64,000 bases of DNA. Source: Xanthomonas chitinilytica (GTDB lineage Bacteria; Pseudomonadota; Gammaproteobacteria; Xanthomonadales; Xanthomonadaceae). Positions 28,931 through 37,493 of the stretch are shown in pieces; position 1 is the first letter of the stretch, and every line of letters starts with the position of its first letter. Below the pieces are notes generated by a model. The model saw only the letters and a program-made list of their open reading frames with translations, had not been told where the DNA came from and ran no database searches. A program made the translations under genes and the position numbers. The stretch covers positions 62,001 through 126,000 of the forward strand of contig NZ_JAPCHY010000004.1 in NCBI RefSeq assembly GCF_026107455.2, read 5' to 3'.

Positions 28931-28950
28931 GCGGGATCAGGTCATCCCGC
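28931..28950. terminator. Weak hairpin between converging genes
   Basis: GCGGGAT pairs with ATCCCGC around a six-base loop in the gap between the DUF6165 gene and the glycosyltransferase 9 gene. No U tract. Confidence 0.3.
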
Positions 28951-28958
28951 GTTCCGGG

Positions 28959-30005
28959 TCACGCGCTCCGGTCGCTGCAATAACGCTCGAACGCGGCGAT
29001 GGCATCGTCCACGGTGACCAGCTGCATCACCTCGTCGAACTCGATCTTGGTGCCCCACTTCAATTCGCTGGCCGGCTTGCCGAGGAACCGGCGCGCGGCA
29101 TCGTCGTAGCGGTCCACGCAATAGCGGCGGTCCGAGTAGGGGCCGCTGCGCTGCGGGTTGCTGGCCGCGTGCAGGCCCAGCACCTTGGTGCCGACCGCAT
29201 TGGCGATGTGCATCGGGCCCGAGTCCGGGGTCATCACCAGCGCGGCGCGCTCCAGCAATGCCGGCAGTTGCTTGAGCGTGTCCTTGCCGACCAGGTCCAG
29301 CGCCGGCTGGCGCATCGCGGCGAGGATGGCATCGGCAGTGCTGCGTTCCAGCTCGCTGCGGCCGCCGCACAGCACCACCCGCCAGCCGCGCCCGGCGGCG
29401 TGGTCGGCCACCGCGGCGTAGCGGTCGGCATACCAGTTGCGGCGCACGTGGCTGGAGCAGGGCGAGATCATCAGCACCGGGCGGCCGTCGTCGTCCCATT
29501 GCGCGCGTGCCCAGTCGCGCGCTTCCGGCGGCGTGGCCAGGTCCCAGCCGACCTCGGTCTGCTTCAGGCCCAGCGGCTCGCAGAAGCTGCCGATGGCGTC
29601 GAGTACATGGATGCCGGGGCGGTCGGGAATGCGTTCGTTGATGAAGAGCCCATGCAGGTCCTTCGAGCGCGCCTTGTCGTAGCCGATGCGCCGGCGCGCC
29701 CGAATGAAGGCCGACAGCACGTTGGCGCGGAAGGCCACCTGCATCTGCAGCAGCGCGTCGAAACCGGTCGCTGGCAGTTCGCGCCGCAGGGCGCGCATGC
29801 CGCCCAGGCCGCTGCGCTTGTCGTAGGTGTGGAACACCACCCCGGGCAGGCCGTCGAGCAGCTTGTGGCCGGCCTTGTCGATCACCCAGTGCAGGGTGGT
29901 CTGCGGCTGCGCGCGCTGCAGGGTGCGCACCAGCGGCACGACATGGGTCACGTCCCCAAGCGCTGACAAACGCAAAAGGCACAGGGAAGAGGACGCTGGG
30001 GGCAT
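28959..30005 (-). CDS. Glycosyltransferase family 9 (heptosyltransferase-like)
   Basis: 348 residues from ATG 30005. GT9 signatures are [18 protein letters not shown] (donor-site loop at the N terminus), [20 protein letters not shown] and the donor-binding [20 protein letters not shown]. Members add L-glycero-D-manno-heptose (WaaC, WaaF) or other sugars to the LPS inner core at the cytoplasmic face. It is divergent from kdkA with only 21 bases between starts, which supports an inner-core role. Which residue it transfers cannot be told. Confidence 0.88.
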   Translation of the reverse strand: MPPASSSLCLLRLSALGDVTHVVPLVRTLQRAQPQTTLHWVIDKAGHKLLDGLPGVVFHTYDKRSGLGGMRALRRELPATGFDALLQMQVAFRANVLSAFIRARRRIGYDKARSKDLHGLFINERIPDRPGIHVLDAIGSFCEPLGLKQTEVGWDLATPPEARDWARAQWDDDGRPVLMISPCSSHVRRNWYADRYAAVADHAAGRGWRVVLCGGRSELERSTADAILAAMRQPALDLVGKDTLKQLPALLERAALVMTPDSGPMHIANAVGTKVLGLHAASNPQRSGPYSDRRYCVDRYDDAARRFLGKPASELKWGTKIEFDEVMQLVTVDDAIAAFERYCSDRSA

Positions 30006-30026
30006 GGTGTTGTTAGACTCGAAAGA

Positions 30027-30776
30027 ATGGTCGCATTCGACGCCACTGAAGCGCTGACGCCTTGCCGCGAGGGACGCGGCTACGGGGCCATTCTGTTCGA
30101 CCGCGAACGCCTGCGGCAAGCCGACATGGCGTTGTTTTCCCCGGAACACTGGGGCGACAGGGCGCGGCCGGTGGGCGAGGGCGGACGCGGCGGCGCATGG
30201 TTCGTCGACGCACCGTTCGGCGCCTGCGTGCTGCGGCACTACCTGCGTGGCGGGCTGGTCGCCCGGCTCAGCCGCGACCGCTACCTGTGGCATCGCGCCG
30301 ACCGCACCCGCAGCTTCGCCGAGTTCCGGCTGATGCGCGCGCTGCTGGCGCGCAAGCTGCCGGTGCCGCGACCGCTGGCGGCGTTCTACATGCGCGAGGG
30401 GCTGCGCTACCGCGCGGCGATCCTGATGGAACGGCTGGAAGGGGTACGCTCGCTGGCCGACCGCGCGCTGGTCGCCGGCCGTGGCGCGCCATGGGAAGAG
30501 GCGGGCCGGCTGATCGCGCGCTTCCACCGCGCCGGCCTGGATCATGCCGACCTCAATGCCCACAACATCCTGTTCGACGCCAACGGCCACGGCTGGCTGA
30601 TCGACTTCGACCGCAGCCAGCTGCGCATCCCGGCCACGCGCTGGCGCGAGCGCAACCTCAAGCGCCTGTTGCGCTCGCTGCTGAAGCTGCGCGGCGAGCG
30701 CAGCCGCGAGGACGTGGAGAAGGACTACGCGCGCCTGCGGCGCGCCTACGACCTGGCCTGGAACCGGGGCTACTGA
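30027..30776 (+). CDS. kdkA: 3-deoxy-D-manno-octulosonic acid (Kdo) kinase
   Basis: 249 residues. KdkA phosphorylates Kdo-lipid IVA at the LPS inner core. It has a protein-kinase-like fold with the catalytic loop [15 protein letters not shown] (about 170-185), followed by [13 protein letters not shown] as the DFG-like metal site. The N-terminal [20 protein letters not shown] is typical of the family. The family is found in organisms such as Haemophilus and Xanthomonads that carry one phosphorylated Kdo. The stop overlaps the next start (TGATG). Confidence 0.93.
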   Translation: MVAFDATEALTPCREGRGYGAILFDRERLRQADMALFSPEHWGDRARPVGEGGRGGAWFVDAPFGACVLRHYLRGGLVARLSRDRYLWHRADRTRSFAEFRLMRALLARKLPVPRPLAAFYMREGLRYRAAILMERLEGVRSLADRALVAGRGAPWEEAGRLIARFHRAGLDHADLNAHNILFDANGHGWLIDFDRSQLRIPATRWRERNLKRLLRSLLKLRGERSREDVEKDYARLRRAYDLAWNRGY

Positions 30777-31513
30777 TGGACTGGGCGCTGCGTTTCCTGG
30801 GCGTCGGCAATGCATCGGCGGTGGAACTGGGTTCGCCGATGGCGACGATCGAGCGCGACGGCCGGCCCTGGTTGACCATCGATTGCGGCGGCGAGGGGCT
30901 GACCGCCTATCGCGCCCGGTACGGGGCGATGCCGCAGGCGATCTTCGTCACCCATGTACACCTGGACCATGTCGCCGGCTTCGAGCGCCTGTTCGTCGAC
31001 AGCTATTTCTCGCCCGAGCGCCGCGGCAAGGTGCGGCTGTACGTGCCGGCGCCGGTGGTGCCGCTGCTGCACCGGCGCGTGGCCGACTACCCGAACGTGC
31101 TGGCCGAGGGCGGCGCCAACTTCTGGGACGCGTTCCAGTTGATCGTGGTCGGCGAGGCGTTCTGGCACGACGGCGTCCGCCTGGAGGTGTTCCCGGTGCG
31201 CCACCACTGGCCCGAGACCGCCTATGGACTGCGCCTGCATGGTTCGCTGGTGTGGACCGGCGATACCCGGCCGATCCCGGAGATGCTGGCCCGTTTCGCC
31301 GACGCCGGCGAACTGATCGCCCACGACTGCGGCCTGCACGGCAATCCCTCGCATACCGGGGTGGACGACCTGGAGCGCGAGTACCCGCCGCAGCTGCAGG
31401 CGCGGATGGTGCTCTACCACTACGCCAGCGCCGAGGACGGCCAGCGCCTGCGCGAGCGCGGGCACCGGGTAGCGACGCCCGGCGAGGTCATTGCATTGGC
31501 CGAGCCGCGCTAG
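30776..31513 (+). CDS. Metallo-beta-lactamase-fold hydrolase
   Basis: 245 residues; its ATG overlaps the kdkA stop. The metal motif FVTHVHLDHVAGFERLF is a clean H-x-H-x-D-H, and further ligands are likely in FPVRHHWPETAYG, LVWTGDTRPIPEM and the late HYASAEDGQ. The N terminus (LRFLGVGNASAVELG) resembles RNase Z/PhnP-like members. It may be a phosphodiesterase or nuclease-type MBL. Tight coupling to kdkA is a hint of a link to LPS metabolism but no more than that. Confidence 0.85.
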   Translation: MDWALRFLGVGNASAVELGSPMATIERDGRPWLTIDCGGEGLTAYRARYGAMPQAIFVTHVHLDHVAGFERLFVDSYFSPERRGKVRLYVPAPVVPLLHRRVADYPNVLAEGGANFWDAFQLIVVGEAFWHDGVRLEVFPVRHHWPETAYGLRLHGSLVWTGDTRPIPEMLARFADAGELIAHDCGLHGNPSHTGVDDLEREYPPQLQARMVLYHYASAEDGQRLRERGHRVATPGEVIALAEPR

Positions 31514-31830
31514 GTGATCCCCACCGGGACCGGCCCGGTCTGACCCGCCGCCGCGCCAGGTGACTCTTCACCCATGCCGGAACTGTTTGACCCGTCGCCA
31601 CGGGTCCATGCAATGAATGGCCAGCTGTCCGCAGGGACCTCGGGGAAAGGTTCTCCGCCCATCCGAGGGGGGCTGTCCTGGGGCGCTTTGGCTGCTGCTC
31701 GAAAAGCTCGCGACTGACGTCGCTCCTGCAAGATCCCCGCCGTGGTTCGGAGCTACGCCGGGCGGCCTTGGGCCGTCGGTCGTGATCGAAGGATGCCCCT
31801 TCAGACCCGGATGAATAACTCCCAAAGGGT
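31514..31830. other. Gene-free region holding a single REP copy
   Basis: About 317 bases between the MBL gene and ffs. It holds one REP copy at 31698-31729. No gene-like frame is supported; short frames here derive from the repeat. Confidence 0.5.
31698..31729. repeat. REP single copy, related to 22626-22700
   Basis: Shares GCTCGCGACTGAC and TCGCTCC with the repeat at 22634, and the similarity extends upstream (GCTCGAAA). Its head is GCAG rather than GTAG on the other strand, so it may be a decayed unit. Confidence 0.7.
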
Positions 31831-31938
31831 GGAGGCCCCGCCGGCTGACCTCGGCGCCCGCGTCGATCGATACCGTTGCTGCCTTCCGGCCCTGGCGGGA
31901 TTTTCGACCTAGCGTCGCGAGGGGCCGACGGGGCCTCC
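31831..31938 (-). ncRNA. ffs: Signal recognition particle RNA (4.5S RNA)
   Basis: About 108 bases on the minus strand. The ends pair (GGAGGCCCCGTCGGC at 5' with GCCGGCGGGGCCTCC at 3'), and the tip contains the invariant domain IV sequence CCAGGGCCGGAAGGCAGCAA with its GGAA tetraloop and asymmetric loop. It binds Ffh to target inner-membrane proteins. It lies 42 bases downstream of tRNA-Ser on the same strand and is probably cotranscribed. Exact mature ends are inferred from pairing. Confidence 0.92.
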
Positions 31939-31980
31939 ATAGACGCGAGCCGCGCTGAGCGCGGCCCGGTTGACTGAATC

Positions 31981-32073
31981 TGGCGGAGAGAGGGGGATTC
32001 GAACCCCCGAAGCGCGGTTTAGACGCTTACACACTTTCCAGGCGTGCTCCTTCAACCACTCGGACACCTCTCC
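31981..32073 (-). tRNA. tRNA-Ser (GGA)
   Basis: 93 bases on the minus strand with encoded CCA. Acceptor GGAGAGG pairs with the CTCTCC-containing 3' strand; the anticodon loop CTGGAAA between CACGC and GTGTG gives GGA; a long variable arm is present. Confidence 0.96.
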
Positions 32074-32112
32074 GGTTCCTGCCGCATCCATCAGCACGCT
32101 GCAGGGGCGCAG

Positions 32113-32141
32113 ATTCTATAGGGCGCGCGGCTTTGCCACAA
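32113..32141 (-). promoter_or_regulatory. Sigma-70 promoter of tRNA-Ser (GGA)-ffs
   Basis: On the minus strand TTGTGG (32141-32136), a 17-base spacer and TAGAAT (32118-32113), five of six at the -10. Transcription would begin about 30 bases before the tRNA and run into ffs. Confidence 0.65.
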
Positions 32142-32214
32142 GCGTGGCCTGCGCGGTCGCGGACGGTGTGGCCGGGCATGGCACAATGGCGGTTCAGATG
32201 AAGACGGTTGCCTG

Positions 32215-34062
32215 ATGTCCTATCTCGTCCTTGCCCGCAAGTGGCGCCCGAAGCGTTTTGCCGAACTGGTGGGCCAGGAACACGTGGTCCGCGCGCTCAG
32301 CAACGCGCTGGACAGCGGCCGCGTCCACCATGCCTTCCTGTTCACCGGCACCCGCGGCGTGGGCAAGACCACGATCGCGCGCATCTTCGCCAAGTCGCTG
32401 AATTGCGAGCAGGGCACCAGCGCCGACCCGTGCGGCCAGTGCGCGGCCTGCCTGGACATCGACGCCGGCCGCTACATCGACCTGCTGGAGATCGACGCCG
32501 CGTCGAACACCGGCGTGGACGACGTGCGCGAGGTGATCGAGAACGCGCAGTACATGCCCTCGCGCGGCAAGTTCAAGGTCTACCTGATCGACGAAGTGCA
32601 CATGCTGTCCAAGGCGGCGTTCAACGCGCTGCTGAAGACGCTGGAAGAGCCGCCGGAGCACGTGAAGTTCCTGCTGGCCACCACCGACCCGCAGAAGCTG
32701 CCGGTCACCGTGCTCTCGCGCTGCCTGCAGTTCAACCTGAAGCGGCTGGACGAGGACCAGATCCAGGGCCAGATGACCCGGATCCTGGCCGCCGAGCAGA
32801 TCGAATCGGACCCCAGCGCCATCGTGCAGCTGGCCAAGGCCGCCGACGGCAGCCTGCGCGACGGCCTGTCGCTGCTGGACCAGGCCATCGCCTACGCCGG
32901 CGGCGCGCTGCGCGAGGAGGTGGTGCGGACCATGCTGGGCACGGTCGACCGTACCCAGGTCGGGGCGATGCTCGATGCGCTGGCCGATGGCGACGGCGTC
33001 CGCCTGCTGCAGGTGGTGGCGGCGCTGGCCGAATTCTCGCCGGACTGGAGCGGGGTGCTGGAGGCGCTGGCCGAGGCGCTGCACCGTACCCAGGTGCGGC
33101 AGCTGGTGCCGGAAGCACCGGTACCCGGCGACGGCGTCGATGTGACCGCCTTCGCCGCGCGGCTGCGCCCGGAAGTGGTGCAGCTCTGGTACCAGATGGC
33201 ACTGGGCGGACGCCGCGACCTGCACCTGGCGCCGAGCCCGCGCGCCGGGTTCGAGATGGCGGTGCTGCGGATGCTGGCGTTCCGCCCGTCCGGCGGCGCC
33301 CCGGCGGTGCCGCGGGAAGCGGCGCCCGGCAATGCCGAGCCTGCGCCGGCGGCCGCCCCGGTATCCGCTCCGGCAGCGCCGGCGGCACCACCGCCGGCTT
33401 CGGCCCCTGTCGCGCGGACGCAGCCGGTAGCCCGGCCCACCGTCGCCGAAGACACGCCGCCCTGGCCTTCGACACCCGTATCCGCTGCTGCGGCGTCCCG
33501 CGAGGACGAAGCGCTGGCCGCCGAAATGGCGGGCGGTCCGGAAGCGGCGATGGCGCCGCCGTGGACCGACGGCCACGGAAGGGCGCCTGCACCTGCGGCG
33601 CCTGCTCCGGTTGCGGCCAGGGCACCGGAAGCTCCAGCGCGTCCGGCGGCGACGACTGACGGCGGGTTCGTCCTGGCCAGTGCCGAGCAGTGGCTGGACC
33701 TGGTGGCAGCCAGCGCGCTGTCCGGGCCGTCGCGGCAACTGGCGGCCAATGCCGCGTTCGTCGACTACGCCCGCGGCACGCTGCGGCTGACGCTGGCGCC
33801 CGGGTTCGAATATCTGCGCTCGGACCGCTCGGTGGGCGAGTTGGCCGATGCCCTGGCGGCCGTGCTCGGCCAGGTGCCGAAGATCGTGATCGAGACCGGC
33901 GAGGCCGGGGTCGAGACCCTGCACGAACGCGCCGATCGTCAGCGCGGCGAGCGGCAGAATGCGGCGGAAGCCGCCTTCATGGCCGACCCGGCGGTGCAGC
34001 TGCTGGTCCAGCAGCACGGCGCCCGGGTCGTGCCCGATTCCATCCGTCCCTTTGATGAGTGA
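32215..34062 (+). CDS. dnaX: DNA polymerase III subunits gamma/tau
   Basis: 615 residues. AAA+ clamp-loader core: Walker A TGTRGVGKTTIARIFAKSL (about 45), zinc-binding cysteines in CEQGTSADPCGQCAAC, Walker B KVYLIDEVHMLS and the SRC motif TVLSRCLQFNL. Residues about 360-480 are a low-complexity Ala/Pro linker, followed by the C-terminal tau domain that contacts the polymerase and helicase. No A-run slippery site was seen, so gamma, if made, needs another route. ybaB and recR follow, the widespread dnaX-ybaB-recR order. Confidence 0.97.
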   Translation: MSYLVLARKWRPKRFAELVGQEHVVRALSNALDSGRVHHAFLFTGTRGVGKTTIARIFAKSLNCEQGTSADPCGQCAACLDIDAGRYIDLLEIDAASNTGVDDVREVIENAQYMPSRGKFKVYLIDEVHMLSKAAFNALLKTLEEPPEHVKFLLATTDPQKLPVTVLSRCLQFNLKRLDEDQIQGQMTRILAAEQIESDPSAIVQLAKAADGSLRDGLSLLDQAIAYAGGALREEVVRTMLGTVDRTQVGAMLDALADGDGVRLLQVVAALAEFSPDWSGVLEALAEALHRTQVRQLVPEAPVPGDGVDVTAFAARLRPEVVQLWYQMALGGRRDLHLAPSPRAGFEMAVLRMLAFRPSGGAPAVPREAAPGNAEPAPAAAPVSAPAAPAAPPPASAPVARTQPVARPTVAEDTPPWPSTPVSAAAASREDEALAAEMAGGPEAAMAPPWTDGHGRAPAPAAPAPVAARAPEAPARPAATTDGGFVLASAEQWLDLVAASALSGPSRQLAANAAFVDYARGTLRLTLAPGFEYLRSDRSVGELADALAAVLGQVPKIVIETGEAGVETLHERADRQRGERQNAAEAAFMADPAVQLLVQQHGARVVPDSIRPFDE

Positions 34063-34068
34063 AAGACC

Positions 34069-34389
34069 ATGCGTGGCAATATCGCCCAATTGATGCAGCA
34101 GGCGCAGAAGATGCAGGAGAACCTGCAGCGCGCCCAGGAAGAACTGGCCAAACTCGAGGTGACCGGCAGCGCCGGCGGCGGCATGGTCAGCGTGACCCTG
34201 ACCGGCGCCAAGGAGTGCCGCAAGGTCCGCATCGACCCGTCGGTGCTGGCCGATCCGGAAATGGCGGAGGACCTGATCGCCGCGGCCTTCAACGACGCCT
34301 CCAACAAGATCGACGCCGAATCCAAGGCGCGCATGGGCTCGGCCACGGCCGGCATGCAGCTGCCGCCGGGCATGAAGCTGCCGTTCTGA
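34069..34389 (+). CDS. YbaB/EbfC nucleoid-associated protein
   Basis: 106 residues, starting six bases after dna[21 protein letters not shown] is the first long helix, then the beta-sheet with [20 protein letters not shown] and a second helix. It is a dimeric DNA-binding protein found between dnaX and recR in most bacteria; its role in repair or gene control is not settled. Confidence 0.96.
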   Translation: MRGNIAQLMQQAQKMQENLQRAQEELAKLEVTGSAGGGMVSVTLTGAKECRKVRIDPSVLADPEMAEDLIAAAFNDASNKIDAESKARMGSATAGMQLPPGMKLPF

Positions 34390-34492
34390 TGCGGCCGGGC
34401 CGGCGGTGCGGTTGCGCCGCCGCTGCCGCCTTCCTCCAGGTGTCGCGGGGCCGTACCGGCTTCGCGCGCCTGCTCCCGCACTGGATCGACCG

Positions 34493-35092
34493 ATGAGCGT
34501 GCCGCTGCTCGAACAATTGATCGAGGCCTTCCGGGTGCTGCCCGGCGTCGGCCAGAAGACCGCCCAGCGCATGGCCTACCACCTGCTCGAGCGCGAGCGC
34601 GAAGGCGGCCAGCGGCTGTCGACGGTGCTGGCCGCGGCGATCGAGCGGATCGGCCACTGCGCGCAGTGCCGCGACTTCAGCGAGAGCGAGGTCTGCCCGG
34701 TGTGCGCCAGCGCCAGCCGCGAGCGCCAGCAGCTGTGCGTGATCGAATCGCCCGCCGACCGCCTGGCGATCGAACACGCCACCGGCTATCGCGGCCTGTA
34801 TTTCGTGCTGCAGGGACGGCTGTCGCCGCTGGACGGCATCGGCCCGCGCGAGCTGGGACTGGACCAGTTGGAAGACCGGTTGCGGCAGGGCGAGGTGCAG
34901 GAGCTGATCATCGCCACCAATTCCACGGTGGAAGGCGAGGCCACCGCGCACTACCTGGCGCAGCTGGCGCGCCAGCACCGGGTGCGCCCGAGCCGGCTGG
35001 CGCAGGGGCTGCCGCTGGGCGGCGAGCTGGAGTACGTCGATCGCGGCACCCTGTCGCATGCGTTCGGCAGCCGCAGCGAAGTGCCGGAATAG
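34493..35092 (+). CDS. recR: Recombination mediator RecR
   Basis: 199 residues from ATG 34493. An N-terminal helix-hairpin-helix ([20 protein letters not shown]), a C4 zinc finger ([16 protein letters not shown], about 57-72) and a Toprim domain ([20 protein letters not shown], then [20 protein letters not shown]). With RecF/RecO it loads RecA on gapped DNA. It is the last gene of the dnaX operon. Confidence 0.97.
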   Translation: MSVPLLEQLIEAFRVLPGVGQKTAQRMAYHLLEREREGGQRLSTVLAAAIERIGHCAQCRDFSESEVCPVCASASRERQQLCVIESPADRLAIEHATGYRGLYFVLQGRLSPLDGIGPRELGLDQLEDRLRQGEVQELIIATNSTVEGEATAHYLAQLARQHRVRPSRLAQGLPLGGELEYVDRGTLSHAFGSRSEVPE

Positions 35093-35160
35093 CCGCCTCC
35101 CGCCCGTACGACGGCGCGGGCTAAGCTAGTGGGCCGTTCCTCCCGCATGCGACCACCGCC

Positions 35161-35511
35161 ATGACCGACACCCTCTTCGGCAAGATCATCCGCCGCGAAA
35201 TTCCCGCCACCATCGTCTACGAGGACGAGGAGGTGCTGGGCTTCAAGGACATCGCACCGCAGGCGCCGGTGCACGTGCTGTTCATTCCCAAGAACGTGGT
35301 GATCCCCACGCTGGACGACCTGACCGCGGACCAGGCGCCGCTGATCGGCAGGCTGGCGTTCGCCGCGGCCGAGTACGCGCGCCGCGAGGGCCTGGCCCGG
35401 GACGGCTACCGCATCGTCATGAACTGCCGCGAGCATGCCGGGCAGACCGTGTTCCACCTGCACCTGCACCTGCTGGCCGGTGCGCCGCTGGGGCATTTCG
35501 GCGCCGCCTGA
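35161..35511 (+). CDS. HIT-family purine nucleoside phosphoramidase (HinT-like)
   Basis: 116 residues. It has TLFGKIIRREIPATIVYEDE at the N terminus, HVLFIPKNVVIPTLDD in the middle and the histidine triad GQTVFHLHLHLLAG (H-x-H-x-H) at about residues 97-103. HinT enzymes cleave AMP-lysine type phosphoramidates. It lies 68 bases after recR, with its own or shared transcription. Confidence 0.94.
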   Translation: MTDTLFGKIIRREIPATIVYEDEEVLGFKDIAPQAPVHVLFIPKNVVIPTLDDLTADQAPLIGRLAFAAAEYARREGLARDGYRIVMNCREHAGQTVFHLHLHLLAGAPLGHFGAA

Positions 35512-35553
35512 TCGGGCGCGGAACCCCGCTTCCACCCGATGGGAGGACCCACG

Positions 35554-36855
35554 ATGCGGCGATCCGTCCGCAGGTATATCTGTCTGGCGCTGGCGATGGC
35601 CGCATCGGCCGGCGCGATGGCCCAGGCGCCACTGGAGCCGGCCGCGGCGATGGCGGCATTCCAGCGCATGCAGGCCCTGTGCGAGGCCGATGCGGGAAAT
35701 GCCTGGGGCGTGGACCTGTGCGGTCCCACCCTGCTGGCCGACCCAGCGACACGGCGGTTCTTGGCGAACATGGACGGGCTCGAAACCTCCCTCGAACGGG
35801 ACGGGGCGGTCTTCCGCGGACGCCTGCCCGATACGGTTCCGGTGGCCAATACCGCGGTGGCATGGAACGGGCGCACGTGGACCATGCTGATGCTGCCCCT
35901 GCCGCAGCAGGAACCAGCGCTTTCCATCCTGCTCATGCACGAGGCCTGGCATCGCATCCAGGGGCGGATCGGGCTGGCGGCGACCCATGCCGACCAGGAA
36001 CAGCTGGAGACGGAACAGGGACGGTTGTCGCTGCGCCTGGAACTGCGCGCGCTGGCGGCGGCTGTCGCCGCCACGGATCCGGGAGAGCGGCTCCGCGCGG
36101 TCCAGGATGCGTTGACCTTCCGCGCATGGCGGCAGGCGCGGTTCCCGGATGCGCGGCAGGCCGAGGACGCGATGGAGCGGCACGAGGGAATCGCCGAGTA
36201 CACCGGCCGGATCCTGTCGCAGGATGCCGCCATGTCCGCGCATCTGGCCGACCACCTGCGGAAAGGCGACGGCGTCGCCGCCTATGCCCGGTCCTTCGCC
36301 TACTACACGGGGCCCGCGTATGGGGTGCTGCTCGACAGCGCATCCCCGGGCTGGCGAGCGGCCTGGAACCGGCGCGATGGATTGCCGGCGATGCTCGCGT
36401 CGGCCCTTGGCCTGGCGGTTTCACCCGACGATGCGGCCTTCGAGCGGAGCGGATCGCATTACGGCATGCGCGGGATACAGGCCGAAGAAACCGCCCGGGC
36501 CGTTGGGCAGGCCGCCGTTTCGGCGGCATTGCGCGCCCGGCTGGTCGATGGCCCGGTGCTCGCGGCGCCGGTGAACGGTGCCAGTTTCAGCTTCGATCCC
36601 AACAGGGTGACGCCGCTGCCGCCGGAGGGCGCGGCGTATGCAACCATCCGCGCGGCGGCGGCCTGGGGAGTGCTGGAAGTCGAGAAGGACGGCCTGCTCT
36701 CGGCGGACTGGTCGCGCCTGTCCGTGCAGTACACCGGCGCGGTGGCGTCCGCCGATGGCCTGAAGGGGGATGGCTGGTCGTTGCGCCTGAAGCCGGGTTG
36801 GGCGCTGGTGCCGGGGGCGCGGGCCGGCGACTGGACGATCCGCGCGCAGGAGTGA
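35554..36855 (+). CDS. Secreted protein with HExxH motif, putative metallopeptidase
   Basis: 433 residues from ATG 35554, with GGGAGG upstream. A signal peptide (RRYICLALAMAASAGAMA) indicates export. LLMHEAWHRIQGRIG holds HEAWH at 129-133, and MERHEGIAEYTG at 208-218 supplies Glu residues suited as the third zinc ligand, so the gluzincin layout is complete. Between them is a charged helical stretch. The last 100 residues are probably beta-rich (WSRLSVQYTGAVASADGL). I do not recognise the family. It stands alone between the HIT gene and the converging slp gene. Confidence 0.7.
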   Translation: MRRSVRRYICLALAMAASAGAMAQAPLEPAAAMAAFQRMQALCEADAGNAWGVDLCGPTLLADPATRRFLANMDGLETSLERDGAVFRGRLPDTVPVANTAVAWNGRTWTMLMLPLPQQEPALSILLMHEAWHRIQGRIGLAATHADQEQLETEQGRLSLRLELRALAAAVAATDPGERLRAVQDALTFRAWRQARFPDARQAEDAMERHEGIAEYTGRILSQDAAMSAHLADHLRKGDGVAAYARSFAYYTGPAYGVLLDSASPGWRAAWNRRDGLPAMLASALGLAVSPDDAAFERSGSHYGMRGIQAEETARAVGQAAVSAALRARLVDGPVLAAPVNGASFSFDPNRVTPLPPEGAAYATIRAAAAWGVLEVEKDGLLSADWSRLSVQYTGAVASADGLKGDGWSLRLKPGWALVPGARAGDWTIRAQE

Positions 36856-36903
36856 TCCATGGCCCGGACTTGCCCGATGGCGCCGTCCAGCCAACGCTGA
36901 TCG

Positions 36904-36936
36904 AAAAAAGACGCTGCCCGAAAGCAGCGTCTGTTC
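36904..36936 (-). terminator. Intrinsic terminator of the slp operon
   Basis: On the minus strand AGACGCTGC pairs with GCAGCGTCT around TTTCGG and is followed by TTTTTT (the A run at 36904-36909 of the plus strand). It ends the moxR-DUF58-tgpA-slp transcript and may also slow the converging gene. Confidence 0.85.
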
Positions 36937-36968
36937 TCGATCACACCTGCGGGATCACGCCCGGCCGA

Positions 36969-37493
36969 TCACCACCAGCCGCGGTAGCCCCAGCCCCAGC
37001 GGGGGCCCCAACCCGGACCCCACGGGCCGTAGGGATAGGCGGGAACCACTTCCACCTCGCGCTGCACCGGCCACAGGTAGACCACGTCGGCGGCGATCTT
37101 GGGCAGGCGGTAGTCGAACTCGCCGATGCGGGTGTTCTCGTAGCCCTCGATGCGGCCGATGAAGGTGACGTCGCGGCCCGGCTCGAACACCGCCGGATCG
37201 TAGAAACCGGCGCGGCAGGCGAGGAAGCGGCCGTCGCTGGCATCGGACGAGCTGGTGTTGGGCCGGCCGCTGCCGTTGAGCGGGCGCGAGATCAGCTGGA
37301 AGCAGGTTTCGCCCTGGCCCGGGTGGGTCTCGATGATGCGGCCACCCCAGCGCACCGGCGCACCGGTCTGCTGCTGGGCGACCGAGTCGCGCGGGGATAC
37401 GGTGCTGAACTGTCCTTGCAGCGGCTTGGGCGCGGTGGCGCAGGCGGCCAGCGTGAGGGCGGCGGCGAGGGGAAGCAGGAACGTGGTCTTCAT
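36969..37493 (-). CDS. slp: Slp-family outer-membrane lipoprotein
   Basis: 174 residues from ATG 37493. A lipobox follows a short signal peptide (LLPLAAALTLAACATAP), so the Cys should be lipidated. The Slp fold shows APVRWGGRIIETHPGQGETC, FQLISRPLNGSGRP and FYDPAVFEPGRDVTFIGRIE. The C terminus is rich in Gly, Trp and Pro (YPYGPWGPGWGPRWGWG). Slp in enteric bacteria is a starvation-induced outer-membrane lipoprotein. Its start overlaps the TgpA stop (ATGA), an unusual partner. Confidence 0.9.
   Translation of the reverse strand: MKTTFLLPLAAALTLAACATAPKPLQGQFSTVSPRDSVAQQQTGAPVRWGGRIIETHPGQGETCFQLISRPLNGSGRPNTSSSDASDGRFLACRAGFYDPAVFEPGRDVTFIGRIEGYENTRIGEFDYRLPKIAADVVYLWPVQREVEVVPAYPYGPWGPGWGPRWGWGYRGWW

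Noticed and set aside
31488..31940. Minus-strand hypothetical protein of 150 residues
   Set aside because: It spans the REP copy (CRSDVSRE) and the SRP RNA gene; neither part is protein-coding.
31909..32097. Small minus-strand frame (GEVSEWLKEHAWKVCKRL)
   Set aside because: It is a translation of tRNA-Ser (GGA). Similar frames at 12329-13284, 20177-20518 and 27765-28253 translate other tRNAs.
32215..34062. Programmed frameshift in dnaX making gamma
   Set aside because: No A-run slippery heptamer or downstream stem was found in this GC-rich gene; the single long frame is enough for tau.
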